Shown here: positions 27,978 to 36,822 of the stretch, piece by piece | Position numbering within the stretch: the first letter of the stretch is position 1 | How the letters are laid out: each line of letters starts with the position of its first letter | Source: Thermoplasmata archaeon | GTDB taxonomy: Archaea; Thermoplasmatota; Thermoplasmata; Thermoplasmatales; Thermoplasmataceae | DNA: 64,000 nucleotides | NCBI GenBank assembly: GCA_021797735.1 | Contig: JAJZZE010000045.1 | Span: forward strand, 62,001-126,000 | Direction of reading: 5' to 3' | Program-made: the position numbers and the translations under genes | Notes under the pieces: model-generated | Told to the model about the DNA's origin: nothing | What the model saw: only the letters and a program-made list of their open reading frames with translations | The model's database searches: none

Positions 27978-28946
27978 ATGGTAACACTTGTTGGCGGTAC
28001 ATTTAACTGTTTACATAAGGGTCATGAAAAACTATTAAAAGCAGCATATGAAACGAATGACCATGTAATAATCGGCATAACCTCGGATAAATATGTTAGT
28101 TCAAACAAAGATATAAAAAGAAATTATGAAAAAAGAAAAAATACAGTAGAAAATTTTATGAGAAAATTTACCGATGATTTTGAAATACACCCACTGGACT
28201 CCTCATATGGCAATACACTTGATGTTGAGGATGCAAATCTTGTTGTTTCCCCGGAAACATATAAAAACGCATTAAAAATAAACAGTGAAAGATTAAAATT
28301 GAATAAAAAGCCCTTAAAAATAATAGAAATCCCGTTTGTTCTTGCGGAAGATCTATTCCCAATAAGTTCAACAAGGGTGATAAATAAGGAAATAACAAAA
28401 TCCGGAAAAAGAAAAACAAAAATAAAAATAAGCATATCAACGAATAATAATTTGAAAATAGGTGCACTGAATACTATTCTTAAAAGTTACATGAAAAACT
28501 ATACAGTAATAAGGAATTCGGATTATAAAACGGATTCGGAACAGCCATTCGGCAGCGATACAGCAAAATTTGCCACACAGAGGGCTCTATACGGGTTAAA
28601 GGATAATGATTATTCCATTGGGGTCGAATCAGGGTTAATTTATAATAAAATAAATAATGTCTATTATGATTTTCACTACTGCACTGTAATAGATAAATAC
28701 AGTAAGGTAACAACAGGTGTTAGCTCTGGATTTGAAATTCCTGATAATATTATTGATTTTATTAAATCCGGCGGTTATGTAAGTGAATATGTTGAAAAAT
28801 TATATGGCATTAAAAACATAGGGAAAAGAGAGGGCATAACAGGTTTAATTTCAGATAATAGAATTAAAAGGTACGATCTAATATATGAGTCAATCAGAAA
28901 TGCGTTTGTAACAAGGTTAAGGCCAGATATATATAATGAATATTAA
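27978..28946 (+). CDS. Fusion of phosphopantetheine adenylyltransferase and DUF84 NTP phosphatase
   Basis: 322 residues in two domains. Residues 1-150 form an archaeal-type PPAT (CoaD), which makes dephospho-CoA: GGTFNCLHKGHEKLL carries the HxGH motif (13-16) and FPISSTRV the ISSTR motif. Residues 155-322 form a DUF84/YjjX-type non-canonical purine NTPase that cleans up ITP/XTP: start KIKISISTNNNLKIGALNTI, then SVG-like SIGVESGLI, and GKREGITGLIS near the end. One nucleotide-binding enzyme of CoA synthesis joined to a house-cleaning NTPase is an uncommon pairing. The frame is continuous with no stop at the joint. Confidence 0.85.
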   Translation: MVTLVGGTFNCLHKGHEKLLKAAYETNDHVIIGITSDKYVSSNKDIKRNYEKRKNTVENFMRKFTDDFEIHPLDSSYGNTLDVEDANLVVSPETYKNALKINSERLKLNKKPLKIIEIPFVLAEDLFPISSTRVINKEITKSGKRKTKIKISISTNNNLKIGALNTILKSYMKNYTVIRNSDYKTDSEQPFGSDTAKFATQRALYGLKDNDYSIGVESGLIYNKINNVYYDFHYCTVIDKYSKVTTGVSSGFEIPDNIIDFIKSGGYVSEYVEKLYGIKNIGKREGITGLISDNRIKRYDLIYESIRNAFVTRLRPDIYNEY

Positions 28947-29103
28947 AATCTAATTTTATACCATGTTTATTACTTTAATTATTGTACTTATTATGATGTT
29001 AAATACACACTAACTGTAAAATCCTAAAGGTTAATGATGAGTGATAATATAACCACAAAAATATTTAAGTATAGAATTTACATAGCATTAATAGGTTGTA
29101 ATA

Positions 29104-29640
29104 ATGAGAAAAAAGATAGCTCTTGTAGGGCTAGTTGTGCTTATAATAGGCATTGCAATGGCTGCAGGCGGATATTATGAGACTACCAGTACATTAAGCC
29201 ATGATTTACATACAGCGGTAAAATCAGATCCATCGAACAAAACGGAATATATAACTAACAATATGACCATGTCCTCAGGATACGAATTAATAGTAACATC
29301 AAATTCTACACACGAGGGGTTAATAAAGGCATCGGATCTATCAAAGGTAAATAGCAATGCCAGTCTGGGACATTACCTAATAAAACCCACATCATCGGCA
29401 GCTGGTGCCGAAGTATATACAGGCCTGGCTGCAGGTACATATGTATTTGTTGCATTTAATAACACCACACCGGCAATTGGATATGAATATGCATCATTAA
29501 CAGCACTACAACTCGGTGGATCACTAATCGTAATAGGGGCTATAGCAGCTTTTATAGGCTTTATAATCCTTATTGTAGGTCTTGTACTGAAGAAAAAAGA
29601 GCCTAAAAACCCGGCAGAAGATACATTTAATACGCAATAA
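29104..29640 (+). CDS. Membrane-anchored surface protein, paralogue of the 36.8-kb gene
   Basis: 178 residues: an N-terminal TM (5-24), an extracytoplasmic domain rich in Thr, Ser and Asn with several N-x-S/T sites, a C-terminal TM (about 135-163) and a Lys-rich cytoplasmic tail KKKEPKNP. The protein at 36823-37350 has the same plan, aligned blocks (KASDLSKVN/KTSQLNKVN, YTGLAAGTY/YIGLSSGGY) and tail, so the two are paralogues. No outside family recognised. Confidence 0.7.
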   Translation: MRKKIALVGLVVLIIGIAMAAGGYYETTSTLSHDLHTAVKSDPSNKTEYITNNMTMSSGYELIVTSNSTHEGLIKASDLSKVNSNASLGHYLIKPTSSAAGAEVYTGLAAGTYVFVAFNNTTPAIGYEYASLTALQLGGSLIVIGAIAAFIGFIILIVGLVLKKKEPKNPAEDTFNTQ

Positions 29641-29697
29641 AATAAATTATAGAATATATTAATAATGTTTAAATAACCAATTATTATTAATTTAATC

Positions 29698-29997
29698 ATG
29701 GTAACAAAAGAAGAAGTATTAGAGGTATTAAAAAACGTATCAGATCCAGAAATAGGCATGGATGTTGTTAATTTAGGCTTGGTTTATGATGTTCAAATAA
29801 CCGATAACAGGGTATACATAAAAATGACCATGACGGCACCAACATGCCCTGTGACACCATGGATTTTATCTGAAGCACAGAAGGAGGTTGAGAATCTGGC
29901 AGATGTTGAGGCAGCGGATATTGAACTAGTATGGGATCCACAATGGAATCCGGATATGATGACGGATTATGCCAGGGAACAGTTAAACATGTATTAA
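29698..29997 (+). CDS. MIP18/SufT-like (DUF59) iron-sulfur assembly protein
   Basis: A 99-residue DUF59 protein: VLKNVSDPEIGMDVVNLGLVY with the conserved Asp-Pro-Glu, then MTMTAPTCPVTPWI with the conserved Cys. The family (PaaD, SufT, MIP18) takes part in Fe-S cluster delivery. GTTTAAATAACC precedes the ATG at promoter distance. Monocistronic as far as seen. A likely client here would be ABCE1 or LeuC, by family knowledge only. Confidence 0.9.
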   Translation: MVTKEEVLEVLKNVSDPEIGMDVVNLGLVYDVQITDNRVYIKMTMTAPTCPVTPWILSEAQKEVENLADVEAADIELVWDPQWNPDMMTDYAREQLNMY

Positions 29998-30098
29998 TTT
30001 ATTATATTATAATTTATTTTAAGAACTGTAATAATAAGGATAATAACTAAAATAAGTAAGTATGGAATTGCATAAAACAGATAATACTGAAAACCCGG

Positions 30099-30249
30099 TC
30101 AGGAAACAGAACCATTATAATAATGTAAAACAGTATATACATCAATAATTATAAATGTTATAGTGGATGCCATAATTGAAGCCAGAAAAAGTACAATCTG
30201 TTTTTTTATTTAATGCACCTTTTCCATACTGTTTACCTATAAGTGACAT
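30099..30249 (-). pseudogene. Possible small membrane protein with a frameshift at a homopolymer
   Basis: From the ATG at 30249 the minus strand reads MSLIGKQYGKGALNKK. After the A7 tract a shift of one base continues QIVLFLASIMASTITFIIID and on to VYTVLHYYNGSVS and a stop at 30099. Removal of one A gives 49 codons with one TM segment. It could be a real gene broken here, a programmed slip, a sequencing error or chance. Confidence 0.3.
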
Positions 30250-30332
30250 TATTTTTGTATCCGGCAAATTGGTAAAATTATTTTTATATTATTTTCAATT
30301 ACCTTTACATTAATTCTTAAAAAAATTAAAAC

Positions 30333-30358
30333 CTTTATATACCCTTTATATATAAAGA
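30333..30358 (+). promoter_or_regulatory. TBP gene promoter with tandem TATA elements and a palindrome
   Basis: TTTATATA (30334-30341) is placed about 30 nt before the ATG at 30370. A perfect 14-nt palindrome CTTTATATATAAAG (30344-30357) lies between it and the start. The second site overlaps the expected transcription start and could let TBP occupy its own promoter. Confidence 0.45.
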
Positions 30359-30369
30359 TAGTGATATAT

Positions 30370-30924
30370 ATGAGTGAAATGGAAAAAATAACAATAGAAA
30401 ACATAGTGGCATCAACTTCATTAGCTGAACATCTGGATTTAAGCAAAATTGCTCTGGCACTCGAAGGATCAGAATATGAGCCCGAACAATTCCCAGGTTT
30501 GATTTATAGATTAAAAGATCCCAAAACAGCAGTTTTAATTTTCAGAAGCGGTAAAGTCAACTGCACAGGAGCAAAAAATCTTGAAAATGTTAAAAAAACA
30601 ATAGATATTATAATAGATAAGATGAAAAAGGCAAATATTGAAGTAACAGATAGCCCGGATATAATAGTTCAGAATATAGTTGCTGTATATGACCTAGAAT
30701 CAGATCTAAATTTAACCGATATTGCAATGTCACTGGGTCTTGAAAACGTTGAATATGAACCAGAACAATTCCCGGGACTGGTTTACAGGGTGGAAGAGCC
30801 GAAAGTTGTATTGCTATTATTTGGTTCAGGCAAAGTTGTATGTACCGGTGCCAAGGAAGAAAGTGAAATAGAACAGGCAGTAATCAAGGTTAAAAAGGAA
30901 TTGCAGAAAGTTGGCCTTATATAA
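30370..30924 (+). CDS. tbp: TATA-box binding protein
   Basis: A 184-residue saddle-shaped general transcription factor with two imperfect repeats. Each contains YEPEQFPGLIYR / YEPEQFPGLVYR, then a strand ending in V-N/V-C-T-G-A-K (SGKVNCTGAK, SGKVVCTGAK). It binds TATA elements and recruits TFB. The open frame starts three codons earlier with GTG. I chose the ATG at 30370, at leaderless distance from the TATA. The 3' end overlaps truD on the other strand by 8 nt. Confidence 0.96.
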   Translation: MSEMEKITIENIVASTSLAEHLDLSKIALALEGSEYEPEQFPGLIYRLKDPKTAVLIFRSGKVNCTGAKNLENVKKTIDIIIDKMKKANIEVTDSPDIIVQNIVAVYDLESDLNLTDIAMSLGLENVEYEPEQFPGLVYRVEEPKVVLLLFGSGKVVCTGAKEESEIEQAVIKVKKELQKVGLI

Positions 30925-32161
30925 GGTCATTTTTTAAAAATTCTCTTATAAAGGACGTTGCATAAACGCCCTTACCGAGAATAAAACTTATTTTATTTTC
31001 ATCGAGCATTTTAAAGTCATATGGTATTACCGATATAATTCTATAATCACCGGATGAGCTTAAATCCCTATTATTTTTAATATTGAAATCATTTATATTT
31101 ACATTTTCTTCATTTAATATTTTGTTTTCTATTTCTCCCTCTATCCCTGAAGACAATTCCGTATTATAACCAGTTAAAGGAATAATCGTCCTTATTTTGT
31201 TTTCCACTGATAATTTATTCAGTTTTTCTAAATTGTATTTATTTGCGTGTATAATTTCCCTTTTATCAGGATTAAAGTAATTATCGAGACTGTATAATAC
31301 ATCCCCCTCCAGTACCTCATATAAATTGCCTGTAATTTTCATTCTTTTGGATAAAATTTTATTGAATAAATACGACTGGTACGCATGTATAAATAGCATT
31401 GATAAATTTTTGGGAAAAACGTTAAATGCCTTCTCATAGGTATTGTTTTCAGATATATAGCCCAGTAAAGACCTTTCGAATGATAAATGCCGTGGGAATT
31501 CGTTTAAAGCCCTTTTTGCGTCTCCCGTTTCATTGAAATTAATTCTATAATCTTCATGGTCATACTCCGGGTCATATAAATACAGTTTAACGGCATCTTC
31601 ATACCTGTTTTTTAGTATTAATTTCCCTATTTTATGGGTATTTATCCTAATATTTCCGAATCTCTGGTAACCATAGAAATTTGGGAAACCCCCATTATTT
31701 ACAACTTCATTGTATATATCCAGTATTTTATCGCTGTTATCTTCATTTGATAGGATTTTTATTATAAATTCGTTTCCCCTTAAATCTCCGAGTTTTATTA
31801 TATTATTTGATTTAAATGATTCAATTAACTCTGCATCCTTAATATTTAATGAGCTTATACTGGAATTATATGGTAAATTTACACAGAAATACTGTGTTGT
31901 TATACCTGTTTTATCCTTTGTACCTGCGTAAGTAATTCTTTTTTTGCTTATTTTTAATTCATCCGCCAGGTACATTAAAAATTTATTTGTATCCCAGTTA
32001 TATAATTTAACTTTCAGAATATGATATTTGCCATTCTCATTTCTTTTTATATCCAGTGGTATTTCATTTACTATAAAACTTTCCGGATCATACTTTATTT
32101 TTCCATTAAAACCAGAAGATTTAGAGGAATAACCGGTGATACCTATTAAACTTTCATTCAT
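30917..32161 (-). CDS. truD: tRNA pseudouridine synthase TruD
   Basis: A 414-residue TruD-family pseudouridine synthase. The catalytic Asp83 is in YAGTKDKTGITTQ, and FYGYQRFGNIR, RHLSFERSLLGY and FIHAYQSYLFN are further TruD signatures. It would modify tRNA (position 13 in bacteria and many archaea). Full length including the inserted TRUD domain. Convergent overlap with tbp. Confidence 0.93.
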   Translation of the reverse strand: MNESLIGITGYSSKSSGFNGKIKYDPESFIVNEIPLDIKRNENGKYHILKVKLYNWDTNKFLMYLADELKISKKRITYAGTKDKTGITTQYFCVNLPYNSSISSLNIKDAELIESFKSNNIIKLGDLRGNEFIIKILSNEDNSDKILDIYNEVVNNGGFPNFYGYQRFGNIRINTHKIGKLILKNRYEDAVKLYLYDPEYDHEDYRINFNETGDAKRALNEFPRHLSFERSLLGYISENNTYEKAFNVFPKNLSMLFIHAYQSYLFNKILSKRMKITGNLYEVLEGDVLYSLDNYFNPDKREIIHANKYNLEKLNKLSVENKIRTIIPLTGYNTELSSGIEGEIENKILNEENVNINDFNIKNNRDLSSSGDYRIISVIPYDFKMLDENKISFILGKGVYATSFIREFLKNDLI

Positions 32162-32213
32162 AAAAGTAGATTATAAACTGATATAATAAATAAATTAAAA
32201 ATATAAAAAATAT

Positions 32214-33083
32214 TTAGTTTTTATTTTTCCTTCTTGTTATTGCTATTCCTGCAAGTGATACTATTACTACTGCTGCTACACCTGCAACAATGTATAGGCT
32301 GTTATTTACCACACCTGGCTGGTTGCCAAGAATTATATCATTTCCATTTGTATATGCATGTCCAGGTACGATTATTGTGTATGACGGGTCCGAGACGTAA
32401 TGTATATTTATCCCGAATCCTGTGTTATTCATATATGTGTTCATAGTATCTCCAGCATCATATGAAAACATTGTACTGTTTGCCGATGAATTATATGACC
32501 TGTGCCATGTGCTCAATGATTTTTCAAACACAGAATAGTTCATATTGTTGAAATGTGATGTGTATGAGTTCTGATAGCTTGAACTACCGGTTTCAGACAT
32601 ATTTTTTTTCATGTTAAACCCTCTCCAGCTCATATTTGCCTGATTTCCATGGAATATGTGTGTTATATTGAAATGCAGGGTTGAATTATAATACAGAATA
32701 AATTCGTTTGAACTGACGTTAACATATTTCATTTCAACGGATACATTAATGTTTGTTATATTAGCTGATGAATTACGTGCTATAATATCTCTCATTTCCT
32801 TATATCTATTTGCATCATGTGAAGAGTTCAACACCAGTGATTGCTTAAAGCTTACGTTCTGAAACATGGATCTTAGATAGTTAAATGTCATATTCGCCCT
32901 ATTCTTATTGCTACTGCTTGTATTCTTCTCAAAAACTATGTATGAATCTGTTGCATAAGTAACGTTCCCGGAATTTGTTTTTTTATCAAGGTGTACCGTA
33001 ACGGTAGAAGCCGATGAAACAGGTGCTACTGCAAGTCCAATCAATATTATTAAAACTATGCCGCCTATTATCTTTTTATTCAT
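32214..33083 (-). CDS. Secreted, C-terminally anchored, glycosylation-rich surface protein
   Basis: 289 residues. A signal peptide (1-26, KKIIGGIVLIILIGLAVAPVSSA) is followed by a long Ser/Asn/Thr-rich domain with more than ten N-x-S/T sequons. A single TM (about 260-281) and RRKNKN tail end the protein. This is a type I surface protein exposed at the cell wall-less membrane of these archaea. No sequence family recognised. It has the same overall plan as the two paralogues at 29.1 and 36.8 kb but is longer. Confidence 0.7.
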   Translation of the reverse strand: MNKKIIGGIVLIILIGLAVAPVSSASTVTVHLDKKTNSGNVTYATDSYIVFEKNTSSSNKNRANMTFNYLRSMFQNVSFKQSLVLNSSHDANRYKEMRDIIARNSSANITNINVSVEMKYVNVSSNEFILYYNSTLHFNITHIFHGNQANMSWRGFNMKKNMSETGSSSYQNSYTSHFNNMNYSVFEKSLSTWHRSYNSSANSTMFSYDAGDTMNTYMNNTGFGINIHYVSDPSYTIIVPGHAYTNGNDIILGNQPGVVNNSLYIVAGVAAVVIVSLAGIAITRRKNKN

Positions 33084-33153
33084 AAATAATAAAGCAAATT
33101 TTTCTATTTAAAACTTTATGCTCATAGAAAATATTTAATATCAGTTTTAAAGG

Positions 33154-33399
33154 TTATTTCAAATAATAATATTCCTTTTCCATTAAATCACCCCTACGTT
33201 TTATTCCTACAATGTTACTTTTTAAAAGGCTGTTCAATATAAATTCTATCTTATTTTCCATCAGGATCTGTGCTCCGAGTTTTAAATAGCCCTCCCTGCT
33301 TTTATCATATATATCCGTGTTACCAATTACCCTGATTATTATCTCATCCTCCGTTAACTCGTTATCTTTTAAAATTTTTATTATATCATTTTTATCCAT
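33154..33399 (-). CDS. Hypothetical 81-residue protein
   Basis: A small soluble protein, Ile/Lys/Glu-rich. The order helix (DIIKILKDNELTEDEIIIRVIG), helix (LKLGAQILMENKIEFILNSLL), then strands (IVGIKRRGDLMEKEYYYL) resembles a minimal winged helix, but no family is recognised. It lies 35 nt downstream of IMP dehydrogenase on the same strand, with no GGTGA before it. Confidence 0.55.
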   Translation of the reverse strand: MDKNDIIKILKDNELTEDEIIIRVIGNTDIYDKSREGYLKLGAQILMENKIEFILNSLLKSNIVGIKRRGDLMEKEYYYLK

Positions 33400-33434
33400 A
33401 TAATATGAAAATTTTTTATTTTATTTATATTTTT

Positions 33435-34892
33435 TCAATATATATTTGAATTTTGATAATTTGGTGGCTCAGAAACTATCCTTATGTCATGTGGATGGCT
33501 TTCCTTTAACCCATTGTTCGATATTTTTATAAATATGGCTTTCTCTTTTAAATCATCTATTTTTGTGGCTCCAAGATACCCCATACCTGTTTTTATACCT
33601 CCAACAAACTGGAATAGATTCTCTGAAACTCTTCCACGGTATGGAACTGAACCCTCAACGCCCTCTGCTATGAATTCATCTGTACCGAGTTTGCCATATC
33701 TATCCGATTTTCCTGCAATTATGGCACCCAGTGAACCCATACCCCTGTATGATTTATATTTCCTGCCATTTATTATTATTTCTGTTCCGGGGCTTTCCTC
33801 TGTACCGGCCAGTAACGATCCCAGCATAACCGTTGAAGCACCGGCTGCAAATGCTTTCACCATATCACCGGAGTACCTGATGCCACCATCGGCTATGACC
33901 GGTATATTATTACCCCTGGCTACATCAGCAACATCAGAAATTGCCGTTAACTGCGGCACACCGACACCGGCTACTATTCTGGTGGTGCATATGGACCCGG
34001 GACCTATGCCAACCCTTAATCCATCAACACCCATTGATATTAAATCCTCAGCCGCTTCTGCAGTTGCAATATTTCCGGCTATAATATCTATATCAATATT
34101 CTTCCTTATTTTCTTCAATGATGATAATACATTTTCATTATGGGCATGTGCAGTATCTACAACAACAAAATCTGAACCTGCCTTTTCAAGATTTATTGCC
34201 CTATCAAGGTCATATGCACCGATAGCGGCACCTACCATTAACTGTCCTTCTTTATCCCTGGTTGCATTTGGGAATTTTTCTCTGGTTTTTATATCCTTTG
34301 CCGTTATTAATCCCATCAATTTGCCATTTTTATCTACCAATGGCAGTTTCTCAACCCTGTTTTTGTATAAAATGTATTTGGCGTCTTCAATTGACACATT
34401 TACATCTGCTGTTATAACGTCTTTTGTCATTATATCCTTTATTTTACCATTAGACTCTGAAAATTCCAGATCCCTTTTTGTTAAAATTCCTATCAACCTG
34501 CCAGATTCAACTACTGGCAACCCTGCAATATTTTTTGTTAGCATTATGGTTCTTGCGACATTTATCGGTGTTTCCGGGTCTATTGAAAAAACATCTCTTA
34601 TTATTATGCTCTCCTCTTTTTTTACCTTTTTTACCATTTCTACCTGCTCATTTGCAGACATATTTCTATGCAATACACCAAGTGCACCGTATCTTGCCAT
34701 TGCTATTGCCATTTTATCCTCGGTAACGGTATCCATTGGAGAACTTATAACTGGAATATTTATCTTAATATGTTTTGAAAAATAACTTGAGACATCAGCA
34801 TTTTTTGGCTCTATAGAGGATTTTAATGGTTTTAATAAAACATCATCAAATGTATAGCCATCATTTACAGCTTTAAACTTCTCTTTAAACAT
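33435..34892 (-). CDS. guaB: IMP dehydrogenase
   Basis: About 485 residues. It oxidises IMP to XMP, the committed step to GMP. Blocks: YTFDDVLLKP, SPMDTVTE, a tandem CBS pair at about residues 90-205, the phosphate loop, the catalytic Cys in GPGSICTTRIVAGVG, and a C-terminal flap with GMGSLGA. I chose Met at 34892, which is about 25 nt after TTATATAC. An ATG five codons upstream lies too near the TATA element. The next pathway enzyme is at 21907. Confidence 0.95.
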   Translation of the reverse strand: MFKEKFKAVNDGYTFDDVLLKPLKSSIEPKNADVSSYFSKHIKINIPVISSPMDTVTEDKMAIAMARYGALGVLHRNMSANEQVEMVKKVKKEESIIIRDVFSIDPETPINVARTIMLTKNIAGLPVVESGRLIGILTKRDLEFSESNGKIKDIMTKDVITADVNVSIEDAKYILYKNRVEKLPLVDKNGKLMGLITAKDIKTREKFPNATRDKEGQLMVGAAIGAYDLDRAINLEKAGSDFVVVDTAHAHNENVLSSLKKIRKNIDIDIIAGNIATAEAAEDLISMGVDGLRVGIGPGSICTTRIVAGVGVPQLTAISDVADVARGNNIPVIADGGIRYSGDMVKAFAAGASTVMLGSLLAGTEESPGTEIIINGRKYKSYRGMGSLGAIIAGKSDRYGKLGTDEFIAEGVEGSVPYRGRVSENLFQFVGGIKTGMGYLGATKIDDLKEKAIFIKISNNGLKESHPHDIRIVSEPPNYQNSNIY

Positions 34893-34975
34893 TGTGAAAG
34901 AGTACATAAATGTATATAAGATTTTTTATGGCGGGTTAAATATTTATATCCCACAATCATTAACAATAAAAATTA

Positions 34976-36397
34976 ATGCAAGTTTGTATTAATGTTTCAA
35001 TGGAACTCTTTGAAGATAGAAGAAAAATACTTGAATACTTTCAGGGCCATGGTATTCTTGTTTCTCCGGGTGCACTGGATATAATTTTAAACAATAGCAT
35101 GGGTCAATTTTTAAATGAAATAGCCTCACCGGATGTCCTGAGTTCCGGTTATTTAACGGAAAATGACGTGAAAAAACTTATAAAAAAACCAGAAAGAAAA
35201 AAAATGAATTTTGAGGTTTATATACCTGATATTAAGGCACACAGTTCCGTTGAAGATTTCAGGGAAATGTTTGTTGACAGATATGAAAGACTAAGTAAAA
35301 TGGTTATACAGTCATCGGAAATGAGGGGAACATACGCAATAAAAACTGCAAAGAAGGCATCTGGCAAGGTAAAAATAGTTGGCATGGTATCAGAAATAAG
35401 CAACACAAAAAACGGGCATAAAAGAGTGTTGCTGGAGGACCTGGGTGATAATATAAATGTATTTTTACTGAAAAATAAGGGACTTAATAACGAATTGATT
35501 CTAGAGGACGAGGTTATCGGTGTAATTGGTTCAATAAGCAATTCCGGTAAAGATCCCGTAATTTTTGCGGATGAAGTTATAAGGCCCGATATACCATATA
35601 AAATGATTGATGAGGAGAAAAAACCACCGGTTTATGTTGCATCCCTGTCTGATATACATGTTGGCAGCAAAACCTTCAGAAAGGATGATTTTAATAAAAT
35701 GATTTCATGGATTAAAAGTTCAAATGAAGAAGCAGAATCATTAAAGTACCTGATACTGAGCGGTGATGTAGTGGATGGCATAGGCGTATATCCAGGCCAG
35801 GAAAATGACCTTGCAGTGTTAAATCCCTATAAGCAATACGAAACACTGGCAGATTATGTAAATCAAATACCTGAAGATATAAACATTTTTATAATGCCCG
35901 GGAACCATGATATAGTAAGGCTTGCAGAGCCACAACCGTTATTCTCAAGCAAAATTAGGGATTTTTTTAATAGTAATGTAACACTGCTACCGAACCCATA
36001 TAATTTAAGGCTGGAGGATAAAAATGTTTTAATTTACCACGGCATGTCACTGAATGATATGATTGAACTGGTTCCAGGGGCGAGTTATGCAAGTGTTGGA
36101 TCCGCAATAGAGGAACTGTTAAAGAGAAGGCATCTGGCACCGGTTTATGGCGGAAAAACCCCAATTATACCGTATAAAAGGGATTATCATGTAATAGAGG
36201 ATGTGCCTGATATATTTATTACAGGACATATACATTCATTTTCCCAGGGGAATTATAAAGGTATAAGGTATATAAATGCGTCAACATGGCAATCACAGAC
36301 CGATTATCAAAAAATGATGAATTTTTCACCTAATCCGTCAATAATGACACTGTTTGATCTGCACTCAAAAACGACTATATTAAAGGATTTTAAATAG
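34976..36397 (+). CDS. DNA polymerase D (Pol II) small subunit DP1
   Basis: A 473-residue exonuclease subunit of the archaeal replicative polymerase PolD. An OB-fold region (about 125-200) precedes the calcineurin-like phosphoesterase domain with motifs SDIHVGS, SGDVVDG, MPGNHD, YHGMS and GHIHSF. These are the Mre11-like 3'-5' proofreading residues. TTAAATATTTATA is about 27 nt before the ATG. An internal Met at codon 9 is an alternative. The large subunit is not in this window. Confidence 0.93.
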   Translation: MQVCINVSMELFEDRRKILEYFQGHGILVSPGALDIILNNSMGQFLNEIASPDVLSSGYLTENDVKKLIKKPERKKMNFEVYIPDIKAHSSVEDFREMFVDRYERLSKMVIQSSEMRGTYAIKTAKKASGKVKIVGMVSEISNTKNGHKRVLLEDLGDNINVFLLKNKGLNNELILEDEVIGVIGSISNSGKDPVIFADEVIRPDIPYKMIDEEKKPPVYVASLSDIHVGSKTFRKDDFNKMISWIKSSNEEAESLKYLILSGDVVDGIGVYPGQENDLAVLNPYKQYETLADYVNQIPEDINIFIMPGNHDIVRLAEPQPLFSSKIRDFFNSNVTLLPNPYNLRLEDKNVLIYHGMSLNDMIELVPGASYASVGSAIEELLKRRHLAPVYGGKTPIIPYKRDYHVIEDVPDIFITGHIHSFSQGNYKGIRYINASTWQSQTDYQKMMNFSPNPSIMTLFDLHSKTTILKDFK

Positions 36398-36739
36398 TTA
36401 TAATGTCCTTCTTATTATTTCATCTATTTCCTTTTTAAACGTGTTCATGAAATCATTAATTGCCTCTTCCCTTATACTGTTGGGGGCACTTGTAATGCCT
36501 ATTTTTGCCGTTACCTTTGCCATTTTAGCCATGGAATCGTATTCCTTTATCTTTGCCTCCATAAATTCCTCTAAAACCTCGCTTATCTGTTTTTTTAATT
36601 CCTCATCCTCATTTATTTTTTTCCGTATATATTCCTTTATTAAATCCTTGAAAACGTCATGTATAGCTTCGAAATACATTTCCTCTGAAGGTGCTGACCC
36701 TATTATATTTTTAATATAATTGTCAATATCATTTTTCAT
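36398..36739 (-). CDS. Hypothetical alpha-helical protein
   Basis: 113 residues, strongly helical and acidic. Heptad-like charged stretches (KKINEDEELKKQISEVLEEFMEAKIKEYDSMAKMAKVTAKIG) suggest a coiled coil or helical bundle. I recognise no family. The stop abuts the PolD small-subunit stop, the two genes being convergent. Confidence 0.55.
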   Translation of the reverse strand: MKNDIDNYIKNIIGSAPSEEMYFEAIHDVFKDLIKEYIRKKINEDEELKKQISEVLEEFMEAKIKEYDSMAKMAKVTAKIGITSAPNSIREEAINDFMNTFKKEIDEIIRRTL

Positions 36740-36822
36740 ATATAGTTAATTTGAAATGGTAAATAAACTTTGATAAAACAAAAAAATATTAAATATTATA
36801 TAACATATATTAATTATACCGT

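Larger units (their letters stand above)
29998..30369. other. Spacer upstream of TBP containing a frameshifted membrane ORF
   Basis: Plus-strand promoter elements for TBP occupy the right end. The rest holds only the possible broken minus-strand membrane gene listed separately. I see no other feature. Confidence 0.4.

Noticed and set aside
33484-34785. Long plus-strand open frame of 433 codons opposite IMP dehydrogenase
   Set aside because: It is an antisense shadow of a strongly conserved gene with no promoter or family match.
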